Shown piece after piece: positions 1-8,174 of a DNA stretch of 64,000 nucleotides. Source of the stretch: Fuerstiella sp. (GTDB lineage: Bacteria; Planctomycetota; Planctomycetia; Planctomycetales; Planctomycetaceae); NCBI GenBank assembly GCA_022843805.1, contig JALHMY010000011.1:1-64000 (forward strand). Reading direction: 5' to 3'. Numbering within the stretch: position 1 is the first letter of the stretch; the number at the start of each line of letters is the position of its first letter. Under the pieces are notes generated by a model, which had not been told where the DNA came from, did no database searches, and saw only the letters and a list, made by a program, of their open reading frames with translations. A program made the translations under genes and the position numbers.

Positions 1-35
1 ATTCCGCATAGGGCCGATCAACATGACCGGCCCCT

Positions 36-605
36 TTGCACCCAGTCCACAAAGCGGAAAAGTTCAACGCACGATCTATGCGTCGGCTAATCGCCAGACG
101 CATAGATCGCAATTTGTTAGGTTCCACTGAGCTTCTTTGCGTCGTACCCCACGATCCGAGATTTGGTTGGTATTTATACGGCGTATTGAAGCTGTCAAGC
201 ACGGTCCGCCAATTGAACCCAGTTTCGACCGGATCAACGCATCCGCGAGTTTCGAGGGATGATGTGTCCAAAGTGTTGATCCCTTGGGTTAATGATCCAG
301 TCAATGCAGGAAACTATCTCCGCCAAGCACAAGTTGCATCCTTTGAAGCAGACCGATTGGCAACGGCAGCAAGGCTTCTGGTGGAAGCCCTTGTCGAGCG
401 TCAGATCAATGAAGAGGACCTGACGTGTGCGCAGCAAGCTCTTCAGCAAGGCGATCAAACATTTGATCGAGCAATTCTGTCACGAATCACGGTGGCTGGC
501 ATTGATGTCGCTGGGATGCCCGCAGTGTTTCCCAATCTCGATGCGCTTTATGCGGCTATCGACGAATCCAATTGCATGCATCCGAGTAATGGAGTCGCCA
601 CATGA
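36..605 (+). CDS. Type I restriction specificity subunit (HsdS), C-terminal part
   Basis: The protein resembles the second half of a type I S subunit, which sets the DNA target of the methylase and nuclease. It has the LLGSTELL segment, the TGSTHPRVSRDDV motif that opens a central conserved region, and a helical tail with LVEALVERQI. The open frame is only about 189 residues against 400 or more for a normal S subunit, and an in-frame TGA lies at 24-26, so TTG at 36 is only the first start codon of the open frame. The true 5' end may lie upstream in another frame (a frameshift) or the N-terminal target-recognition domain may be lost. The stop overlaps the next start (ATGA), so it belongs to the operon that follows. 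A cognate HsdM could lie left of the window. Family call fairly sure; intactness unknown. Confidence 0.6.
   Translation: MHPVHKAEKFNARSMRRLIARRIDRNLLGSTELLCVVPHDPRFGWYLYGVLKLSSTVRQLNPVSTGSTHPRVSRDDVSKVLIPWVNDPVNAGNYLRQAQVASFEADRLATAARLLVEALVERQINEEDLTCAQQALQQGDQTFDRAILSRITVAGIDVAGMPAVFPNLDALYAAIDESNCMHPSNGVAT
72..109. repeat. 13-bp perfect inverted repeat in hsdS-like gene
   Basis: CGATCTATGCGTC at 72-84 is repeated as its reverse complement GACGCATAGATCG at 97-109, with a 12-nt loop. It lies at the start of the HsdS-like open frame, exactly where similarity to S subunits fades. It may be a recombination or insertion scar, or a hairpin in the mRNA. Confidence 0.7.
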
Positions 606-1846
606 CCGTTGCTTCGGCGGCAATTGGGACGGTTAGGGATCTGCTCACAAGCGGTGAGTCATCGAGCGGAGCATTATTTGCGCTGACGGAACCGGTACAG
701 TTGGGGCTCTGGAACCACGACACGTCGACCGGCCGCGTTATGGCTCACGCTGGCTTGGTTCAGCTTGCAGCCAAGTTACCGAATACCGAAGAGACAATCG
801 CGGCTGCGTTCGCCTGCCAAGCGGGGCTGCGGTCCGCTTGGATTCAGATTATCGCTGCTCGACTTCGCGAAGCTGGCAAACGCCGCGACGCGGCAGAGTT
901 GTGCCAGGCCATCGACACGCTCGGCGAAGCCAGCCGCCGAATTCGCGACGAACTACCTCATTCCAGTCTGCAAGCGACCGGTCACGCGACACTCGAAACG
1001 GGGCTCTTTGGTGCTTCAGCGGAACAAGCGGTCGTCTGGCCGAAGTTGCTCCGTGTGATTGGTGCTACAGCGGAATTAATCGAAGGGCAACGCGGCCAGG
1101 CCGTGACTGCGCTGCCAACAGTCGAACCGCTCGATCCCAAGCGGACCTGGTGCAGCGGTCGCCTACTACAAATGCCGGGGGTCGATGGAACCGGGCCTCA
1201 AGAGCTGACGTTTGTTCTCATGGGGAACTGCGGGCCATTTTCGGAAGCCGAACAAGTCGGTGGCGACATTGAGTCACAAGCTGTCATGCGGTGGGTGCTG
1301 TGTCGCCCCTGGATCATGCTGCTGGCGCAAGTTGTCTTCGTCCAGGAAGCCTGGGAAGCGGAACAAATCTCCGGTCGCCTAACTCTGGAATTGGCCGAGG
1401 ACCAACTTGCCAATCCGTATGAACCAAGCCGTGTCGACGTCGTGGTCACGACACCGGAGGGTGACGAGATCCTCTGCGGCACTCTGGCTGACCTGGTTCG
1501 CCGCGTTTTAGCTCGGCTCGGTGTGACGCTTCTAGCCCGGCCTGAGGACGCGGCACAACTCGACCAGCGGTTGGCCTCCGTTGTGCGTTTGCTCCTGGAA
1601 AAGAAGATCTGGCGGTTTGAACCCGGTGCAGGCGGCGGACGTCGCCCCGGATTCGTGGTCGACGACGAGTTCTCGACCAGTTGCTATCGAGCCTTCGGCA
1701 GCAAGTATTTTTACCGACTGGGAAGCGTGCTGACCGCCGCGATCCGCTCCACTTGCGAACAATGGGCACGCGACAAACTGAGTGAATCAAGCACGACGCG
1801 AGGACGCGAGCTGCCGGACTATGTGGCGGAGCGAGTGACCGGATGA
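602..1846 (+). CDS. Uncharacterised 414-aa protein of the HerA/NurA operon
   Basis: I do not recognise this family. The protein is soluble, with no signal peptide or membrane segment. The N-terminal third (about residues 60-130) is Ala/Arg-rich and helical. The middle is mixed alpha/beta. Residues about 300-390 have a possible winged-helix pattern (LVRRVLARLG, then a basic GGGRRPGF turn). Its ATG overlaps the HsdS-like stop by four bases and its own stop overlaps a 19-codon leader ORF, so it is translated within the operon. It may be a structural or DNA-contacting partner of the following ATPase; this is inferred from position only. Confidence 0.75.
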   Translation: MTVASAAIGTVRDLLTSGESSSGALFALTEPVQLGLWNHDTSTGRVMAHAGLVQLAAKLPNTEETIAAAFACQAGLRSAWIQIIAARLREAGKRRDAAELCQAIDTLGEASRRIRDELPHSSLQATGHATLETGLFGASAEQAVVWPKLLRVIGATAELIEGQRGQAVTALPTVEPLDPKRTWCSGRLLQMPGVDGTGPQELTFVLMGNCGPFSEAEQVGGDIESQAVMRWVLCRPWIMLLAQVVFVQEAWEAEQISGRLTLELAEDQLANPYEPSRVDVVVTTPEGDEILCGTLADLVRRVLARLGVTLLARPEDAAQLDQRLASVVRLLLEKKIWRFEPGAGGGRRPGFVVDDEFSTSCYRAFGSKYFYRLGSVLTAAIRSTCEQWARDKLSESSTTRGRELPDYVAERVTG

Positions 1847-1902
1847 AACCAATCAACACCATGAGCGACGGACGCGCGACACGAAAGCGAGAGACGCTGT
1901 GA
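1843..1902 (+). CDS. 19-codon coupling mini-ORF between two operon genes
   Basis: An ATG at 1843 overlaps the upstream stop (ATGA) and the frame ends with TGA at 1900-1902, overlapping the GTG start of the 1424-aa ATPase (GTGA). It encodes a basic 19-residue peptide. This exact bridging suggests ribosomes pass from gene to gene without dissociating. The peptide itself may have no function. Confidence 0.35.
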   Translation: MKPINTMSDGRATRKRETL

Positions 1903-4900
1903 GCGTGGAAAAGAAAAAACACAAATGGGCTGCCGGCGGCGTATCGGGCTATCCGCTCACGCATCCGATTGTCGGCCAGACGAAGTTCTTCAACCAGTTC
2001 CAACACTTCATCCATCTGGTGGACGAAGAGTCAGAAAAGTTCGCGCACGTCTTCGCCATCATCGCCCAGTGGGGTATCGGTAAGTCGCGTCTGGCTTATG
2101 AACTGATGAGCCAGATCAACGACACGTCGCCTGGTTGGTATGTGCGGGATGCCGCCAGCAATCTGGCCAAGGCGCAGCTCTTTCACAACGATGCAGACCG
2201 AGACCAATACCTCGGCCTTTACATCCGCTACGCTCAAGTGGCGACCGAGTCTCACAACATCGACAACTGGTTCGGCTACGGTCTTTACAAAGCGCTGCTG
2301 CCGTTGACCAAGGGTGAATTCGACACATCGATTCAGGGACAGATCGCCAAAGAAGCGTACGACCGACTGCTGGTGCGCGGATTCGACGAAAAGAAACTGG
2401 CCGTGGCCCTGGAAGTCTCAGCTAAACATAGTGACGAGAACCTCTACGAAGACGCGACCCTGGTCACAAGGCTCTGCCAGGCGGCGTATGCGTACCTTCA
2501 GGAATTCGGCATCAAGTACGTCCTGATCGCACTCGACGAACTGGAAACGGCCGCCGAAGCGGCGACTTACGGACTCGAAGTCGAGGAGATGAAGTATCTC
2601 GATGGCCGTGCCATCAAGCTGATTGGCAAGGCGATCAAAGAAGAAGACCCGCGCGGCAAACTGCCGTGGCTCCGGTACGTGGCCCTCTGCTCGCCCGCCA
2701 TCGGCAACGAACTGCGGGAAATTCGCAGCACCGCTCGACGGTTTGAATTGGTCGAACTGTCGCAGAACGCCTTCGCCGACGTCAGCAGTTTCGTGCAGCT
2801 CCTGAAGGACGATGATCGGCTGAGTGAAAGCTACCCGTCCGGCCTGGTGGAAGCAGCGTACGCAATGAGCGGTGGGAACTTCGGTTGGTTCAACGTGGCA
2901 ATGGCCAACATTGACGGCGTGATCAGTGGCCGCCGTGCGAAGCGGGAACCGACTGACGGCACCGTCGGTAGTTTGTTCGATGAAGCCGTCCGTGTTTCCA
3001 GCCGCATGAGCGAGTATGTGCTGGACCACCGGGCCATCGAAGAACTCAACGTGCCTCGCGAGTTTCGCGACACCGCCCGCGAGTTGCTTTACGGGGAATT
3101 GCCCGTTCCGCTGAGTCAATGGTCCGACGAGCAACGCACGGCGTTGCTGGCCGGCACGAATGAGTATGGCGAGCCACTCGCGATTCGTTATCACCGGGTC
3201 GAATGGTCGGATCAGGACATCAGTCGGGCACTGCGGGCAGGCAAGTTCACTCGCGGCGATGGCGACGAATGGACCCTGAGTGGCGTCGATCAGCCGCTCG
3301 ACCGCTCTCAGTTGATCGCCAACCTGGCGACCTACTCGATTCACGAGACCAAGGGTGCAGTCCAATCGGGCGGGCGATTTGTCCTGCTGGTGCCGACGAG
3401 CGCGGGCGATTTCGTGCAGTTGGTGTCGATGCTGTACCCGCATCCGGCGGCTGAGGATGCTGCGCGGGCGATTTGGCGAGAACTCGTCGGAACCGACGCC
3501 GTGCCGGCCGAAACAGCGACGCACATCGGTCCCAGCATCGACATGCTGGGACGGTTGAACCTTCGGTTCCGTCGACAAGGGACGACGTCGCTCATTTTCC
3601 GGGAACCCGACCAAAGCGCAGCTCACGAAGCCGCCATGAAGGCATGCAAGGGGCAGAGCGAAGCAGATCGGGCACGACAGATTTTGACCGGGGCCATGCG
3701 TTCGCTCGACGAGAACTGGGAATACGACGCCGTCGATGCGGGACTGAAGGGCGACCACGTTGCGATCACGACCAGTCCAGGTGGACGCGGCAAGCCCGGC
3801 GGTCTCGTCACGTTTCGAGGCCTTTATCTCCATCCCGATGGAAAGGTGATCTTCGCCTGGGTGCGAAGCGTGCGAGATCTGGAAGAACTCTGCAACAAGG
3901 CAACGACGCAGTTTGCGACTCAGGGGCGAATTCCAGTCGTCGCGTTCACTTCGTCACGGCACTTGGTCGAGCAGTTCGCGGAACCGACGTCGCAATTGCT
4001 CAAAGATGCCCGCGACTACTTGTTGCTTTACCAGCTTTCATCCCGCGAAGAATACGTCCTGCATCCGATTGGTCTCCCGAAGAAAGAATGCAAGGGATTC
4101 CAGATCGTGACGCAGCGGTTCACGACGGCATTCTCCAACCGACTGCAATCACTGCTTCGACCACTTCGTGATTCGATCCACTCCTGGCGACGTGACCTCG
4201 ACACGCGAGGACGCATCGCCTGGCCAATGCGCGCCAGCGGTGTTCTCAAGGACGAAGACCGCGACAAGCTGTTTCGGGCGTTCCGTTACTTATTCGTCGA
4301 GTTGTCAGTTCCCAAGTCGCTCGCCGCCCTCGACGAGAAAAGCGGCGTCAATGTGCAAGAGATCCTGGAGATCCTCGGACGGATGAAGGTCTCGCCGCAA
4401 GCCAAGGCGGCTGGTTATCACGACGCCGAGCGATTCGGATTGTTTACGACTCTCGACGAAAATGCCGAGCCCCAATTGCCCGCCTTCTTACACCGGCTCT
4501 GCGACTGGCTGGTCTCACGCGGACAGGAATGGTCTTACGGCGCTGCGGAACAGGAATGGTTCTGGGGTTACACCTGGGAAGGGGCCAAGCCCCTCGATGT
4601 ATTCATTCAATGGATGGCGCTGTTGTGCGAGACTGGATTCGCTCAGGAGAGTTCCGCCGCCACACGGAAGAACGACAAGCGATACCGTCTGGTGAAGCGC
4701 AGTGCGATTCGCGGTGCATTGACTGAAGCCAGGAATTGGCTGAACGACGATTACCCGGCAATCGTTGAAAAAATGAAAGCGGTCTTCGGCGAAGGTAAAG
4801 TCGTCGACTATTTCGCGTCTCTGACCGCGATCCGACCGGGAACCAAGACTCGTGATGCCAAGCAGCGACTCGATGATGCGGAAGCCAGCCTGAATGGACT

Positions 4901-6173
4901 GGATGTCGCTGAATCTGCGTGGAAAGACGCGAAACAACCAGCAGAGCACCAGGCCAAATTCATCGAATGTTCTAAGCGGCGGTTGCAATCGCGGCAGAAT
5001 ATCTCTTTTGTCTACCGTGCCGACGGCTATGGCGAACTGCAACACGACGACACCTTGAAGATGCTGAATTTTGAGAATGACCTCGAACCACTCTGGAAGC
5101 GGATCGGTCAGGCGAGTCTGTTCGTCGATTTCGCACTCGGTGCCAAGCAACGCATCATCGACCGCGTTGGGCGATTGAGCACGGAACTGCACGACGCCGT
5201 GACCGGCGTGAAGGGATTTCCGATCCAGGTCTTCACTCGTTCACTCGCGAAGATCACGAACATTTTGGAAGGTTCCATCGGTACCTCGGAACCGGAAGGC
5301 TCCACTCAGAGACTCCAATACACCGCACCGGGAACGCTTGGTCATTCGTTGAAGGAATTGAAGGTTGGCCAGGCCACCGAAAAACTCGGCCAGCTCGCCG
5401 ACGAAGTGGGTATCCGCCTGGACTCTGATGCGGAAGTCTCATTGGCTGAGATTACGGGAAGCATCGTCCAGAGTTTTCATGATCTGGTGAAGGACTTTCA
5501 GCGAGAGCGGCAACGTCTGGACGATCTCGACTCTCGTCTGACCTCACTGAAGGCGGAGCTTGATGATGCTCCAAGTGACTTCACCTATCCTCCGTCACTT
5601 CCCGCTCTCGGTGACTTGTTGGCGCGACCGGCTTTGATCGATAGCGCGTTGAGCGAGACACTGGCCGAGGATGTCGAAAGCCTGATTTCCGAGCACGAGC
5701 CTTCATCCCGTCTGGGGAACTTCCATCCCCTGATGGCATCGGCCAAAGGTTTGCTGGCCGAACCGAAGAGTGCTCTGGGGAGATTGGCCGGGCAAGTGGC
5801 AACGCTGGAGAACTCGGCAACGGGATATCGCCAGGTCTTACTGGATTCGGACGAGTTGAGATCAGTCGAGGGTGCGTTTACGGCACTCCTGCAATCTCAG
5901 CGTAAGAATCCCGAAAAATCGCTCGACATGCCTGATCTCAAGCGGGCGGGCAGCCTCAAGTCGGCAAAGGAACTGGTTACGTCACGATGCACGACTTGGC
6001 CAGCGAAAGGCGACGTTTTGCTCACGGGTACGGGCGTTACTTTCGACGCATGGGCGGGTCTGGTTAGGGATCTCGCCAATCGACAAAAGCCGACGATGAC
6101 TAGCCAGCAAATCCAGAGCTTGGTCGATCATGGCTTTATCGAGGTGACTTATCGGCTGGGGGGTGGAGCATGA
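1899..6173 (+). CDS. Large P-loop ATPase (1424 aa), probable defence ATPase
   Basis: A very large ATPase. Walker A is AQWGIGKS at residues 56-63 and Walker B is YVLIALDELE at about 207-216, giving an STAND/AAA-like core near the N-terminus. The remaining 1100 residues have no motif I can name. A helical, charged stretch around 1190-1230 (FQRERQRLDDLDSRL) is likely coiled coil. Size and layout recall the giant ATPases of BREX (PglY/BrxC) and Dpd-type systems, but I see no family signature that would settle it. GTG start at 1899, coupled to the mini-ORF. Its stop overlaps the next gene by ATGA. Inferred role: an ATP-driven sensor or scaffold of the surrounding system. Confidence 0.75.
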   Translation: MSVEKKKHKWAAGGVSGYPLTHPIVGQTKFFNQFQHFIHLVDEESEKFAHVFAIIAQWGIGKSRLAYELMSQINDTSPGWYVRDAASNLAKAQLFHNDADRDQYLGLYIRYAQVATESHNIDNWFGYGLYKALLPLTKGEFDTSIQGQIAKEAYDRLLVRGFDEKKLAVALEVSAKHSDENLYEDATLVTRLCQAAYAYLQEFGIKYVLIALDELETAAEAATYGLEVEEMKYLDGRAIKLIGKAIKEEDPRGKLPWLRYVALCSPAIGNELREIRSTARRFELVELSQNAFADVSSFVQLLKDDDRLSESYPSGLVEAAYAMSGGNFGWFNVAMANIDGVISGRRAKREPTDGTVGSLFDEAVRVSSRMSEYVLDHRAIEELNVPREFRDTARELLYGELPVPLSQWSDEQRTALLAGTNEYGEPLAIRYHRVEWSDQDISRALRAGKFTRGDGDEWTLSGVDQPLDRSQLIANLATYSIHETKGAVQSGGRFVLLVPTSAGDFVQLVSMLYPHPAAEDAARAIWRELVGTDAVPAETATHIGPSIDMLGRLNLRFRRQGTTSLIFREPDQSAAHEAAMKACKGQSEADRARQILTGAMRSLDENWEYDAVDAGLKGDHVAITTSPGGRGKPGGLVTFRGLYLHPDGKVIFAWVRSVRDLEELCNKATTQFATQGRIPVVAFTSSRHLVEQFAEPTSQLLKDARDYLLLYQLSSREEYVLHPIGLPKKECKGFQIVTQRFTTAFSNRLQSLLRPLRDSIHSWRRDLDTRGRIAWPMRASGVLKDEDRDKLFRAFRYLFVELSVPKSLAALDEKSGVNVQEILEILGRMKVSPQAKAAGYHDAERFGLFTTLDENAEPQLPAFLHRLCDWLVSRGQEWSYGAAEQEWFWGYTWEGAKPLDVFIQWMALLCETGFAQESSAATRKNDKRYRLVKRSAIRGALTEARNWLNDDYPAIVEKMKAVFGEGKVVDYFASLTAIRPGTKTRDAKQRLDDAEASLNGLDVAESAWKDAKQPAEHQAKFIECSKRRLQSRQNISFVYRADGYGELQHDDTLKMLNFENDLEPLWKRIGQASLFVDFALGAKQRIIDRVGRLSTELHDAVTGVKGFPIQVFTRSLAKITNILEGSIGTSEPEGSTQRLQYTAPGTLGHSLKELKVGQATEKLGQLADEVGIRLDSDAEVSLAEITGSIVQSFHDLVKDFQRERQRLDDLDSRLTSLKAELDDAPSDFTYPPSLPALGDLLARPALIDSALSETLAEDVESLISEHEPSSRLGNFHPLMASAKGLLAEPKSALGRLAGQVATLENSATGYRQVLLDSDELRSVEGAFTALLQSQRKNPEKSLDMPDLKRAGSLKSAKELVTSRCTTWPAKGDVLLTGTGVTFDAWAGLVRDLANRQKPTMTSQQIQSLVDHGFIEVTYRLGGGA

Positions 6174-7000
6174 CTCATCGCCCCATTTGGTTGCTGCGAT
6201 CATTGGCGGCCCACGCTCGCGGGAAGGTGCTTTCAGAAGCAACCGGCGCGATCGGCATCGAATCCTTGCCGAACGAGTTTGGACTTTGCATGGCGTTTGG
6301 CTCGGACTTTCAGACGGCTGACATCTCTACTCAGCAAGCATGGGTGAATTGGACGGCACTTTCCGGCCGAACACTCTTGCTCATTCCGCCATTCAACGTG
6401 ACTGAGTGCAAACAGCCGGTTTCCTGGCGAGCCTTTCGTCCGCAAAAGCCAGAACCTATCGCAGCCGATCATCTCGGCAAGTTGATCGCGAATGAGGTGA
6501 GATTTGAAATCGCAGGGACACTTCAAACGGCTGTTGAAGTCATTGGAGAGTGGAAGGGCGGCGGTGTGCATACCGCCTACTATCGCAAGCATCCACACTC
6601 GGGGCTGTTCGCGATAACGTGCCTGCCGCTCTGGTCGCTCACGGTTCTCGATCACCGTCGTACTATCCAGGACTGGCTGGAAACACTGGGCAGTCTGGCG
6701 GGCGAGTCAGCTCCGACGGTTTCTGTTGAGGAAATGACGACGGAGTTTCGGCCGAATCGTGACCATTTCGCGATGATGCTTCACTTGTGCGAACGCGACT
6801 TCGCCAGCACCGATGAAGCGCTGGATCGACTCTCCGAGTCACTGGTATTTGCAATTCCTGAAGCATCAGCCCGGCAATGCCTTGTCTCATTAGAGGAAGC
6901 CGGCTTGGTGACCAGCGGCAAACTGACTGACAAAGGACGCGAGATGCTGCTCGGTAGTCCGTATGCCGTCTACGCCACCGCGATTGCGAGGACTCGATAA
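6170..7000 (+). CDS. Uncharacterised 276-aa protein, possible C-terminal winged helix
   Basis: I do not recognise the family. Residues 1-170 look like a mixed alpha/beta domain with several Trp. Residues about 200-270 look like a winged helix-turn-helix: a helical segment, then SARQCLVSLEEAGLV as a likely recognition helix, then the LTDKGREML wing. The gene is wedged between the large ATPase (ATGA overlap) and the NurA-like nuclease (TAATG overlap), so all three are probably made together in fixed ratio. It may be a DNA-binding or adaptor subunit. Confidence 0.7.
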   Translation: MTHRPIWLLRSLAAHARGKVLSEATGAIGIESLPNEFGLCMAFGSDFQTADISTQQAWVNWTALSGRTLLLIPPFNVTECKQPVSWRAFRPQKPEPIAADHLGKLIANEVRFEIAGTLQTAVEVIGEWKGGGVHTAYYRKHPHSGLFAITCLPLWSLTVLDHRRTIQDWLETLGSLAGESAPTVSVEEMTTEFRPNRDHFAMMLHLCERDFASTDEALDRLSESLVFAIPEASARQCLVSLEEAGLVTSGKLTDKGREMLLGSPYAVYATAIARTR

Positions 7001-8160
7001 TGGCTAACTCCCCAGACAACTCCCGGTCGCTGGCGCAGTCCTTAGCGGTCCAAACTCAAGTGCATCTTGCCGGCACCGTCGGCCGTATGCTGAAGCAGAT
7101 TCGTGATCTGGAAAAGGCGGCTCCGCTGTTCGTCGAAGCTGGGTTGGTTCGATCGGTCGATCGTCCAAACCCACTGACCTTGAATGTCGCGGGAATTTCC
7201 ACCAAGGCGGTGACGCGACGGGTTGCTGGTGGGTTCCTCTATGCAGCGGCTGGTGTCCGCGTCGACCTGAGTGTAGCAAACAACGTTGTCGCAACTCGCG
7301 GCGAGGATAGCGTCTGCGAAATCGACGACATCGACTATGAAGACCAGTCCAAGCGGTACCAATTGATTGCAATTCGGCAGGCCTACGAATTGGCGTCGAG
7401 GGCAATCAAGTCCGGAGAGCCGTTCGATGTGATTCTCTGCGATTGTCCGCTCTTGCTCAACCGCAGCATGGTTGCTCCCGAGGAAGGGCAACGTTACGCC
7501 GCTTTACGAAGCACTTACCAGGCGACGGTTGACGCGATCAGTGCCTTTTGGCGAGAGAATCGAGACCGGTTGTTCCCCTGGAACCGACAAGGGCCGTTGC
7601 TCGCTGGTCTGGCGTCCGAACGATTCGGCGCGATTATCCAAATCTCCCAGCAGGACATGCGTACTGAAGAAGGCCGGAGGCATGTTCTCCATGTGGAGGA
7701 TCTCGCATCTGGCCCATTGCAGCAGCTCGCGGGCGTGCAGGCTGCTATTTCTGGTGTGGGCGAAAGACGATTCATCAACGGAATCCTCGGCAGTTTTACC
7801 CGAACAGCCGGATTTCGAATGAATACCCAAACGCCACGCATGGAGCCGCATGAAGTCGCTGGTGGTGGAGTTGTTGGACTGCACTATTGCGCTGGTCCCG
7901 GCACTCCGCCGCGTTTGGTGCAGATGATCGGTGATGAACCGGCATGGACGTCTTCGGACCTTGATGAACTCACCGGGCGATTGATGGCCTTGACGGTTGC
8001 TGGCGGTAAGGGTGCTTGGCCTATGCCAGTGCAACTCGCTGCTCGTGAGCTGTCGTCGCTGGAAGGCTTCATCGAGCATTACCGCGCCGGCGTCCATGGC
8101 GAAATGAAGAAACGAAGCATCGAAGACGTATGGTTGTCCGAACTCGACGACCTCATCTGA
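7000..8160 (+). CDS. NurA-like nuclease
   Basis: Probable NurA-domain 5'-3' nuclease, the usual partner of HerA, encoded next. NurA has an RNase-H-like fold with an Asp in the first core strand and another in a later strand. Matching features here are GVRVDLSV (D89) and the hydrophobic strand VILCDCPLL (D148), with a further acidic cluster EIDDIDYED at 107-115. Length (386 aa) fits the family. Start ATG overlaps the previous stop; HerA begins 14 bp downstream. In archaea HerA-NurA resects DNA ends; in bacteria such pairs also occur in defence islands. The NurA call rests on strand pattern and neighbour, so it is moderate. Confidence 0.6.
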   Translation: MANSPDNSRSLAQSLAVQTQVHLAGTVGRMLKQIRDLEKAAPLFVEAGLVRSVDRPNPLTLNVAGISTKAVTRRVAGGFLYAAAGVRVDLSVANNVVATRGEDSVCEIDDIDYEDQSKRYQLIAIRQAYELASRAIKSGEPFDVILCDCPLLLNRSMVAPEEGQRYAALRSTYQATVDAISAFWRENRDRLFPWNRQGPLLAGLASERFGAIIQISQQDMRTEEGRRHVLHVEDLASGPLQQLAGVQAAISGVGERRFINGILGSFTRTAGFRMNTQTPRMEPHEVAGGGVVGLHYCAGPGTPPRLVQMIGDEPAWTSSDLDELTGRLMALTVAGGKGAWPMPVQLAARELSSLEGFIEHYRAGVHGEMKKRSIEDVWLSELDDLI

Positions 8161-8174
8161 ACTGAAAGTGAGCT

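Noticed and set aside
2418-3833. 471-aa minus-strand open frame inside the giant ATPase gene
   Set aside because: It is the antisense shadow of a GC-rich gene; the plus strand has Walker motifs and operon overlaps.
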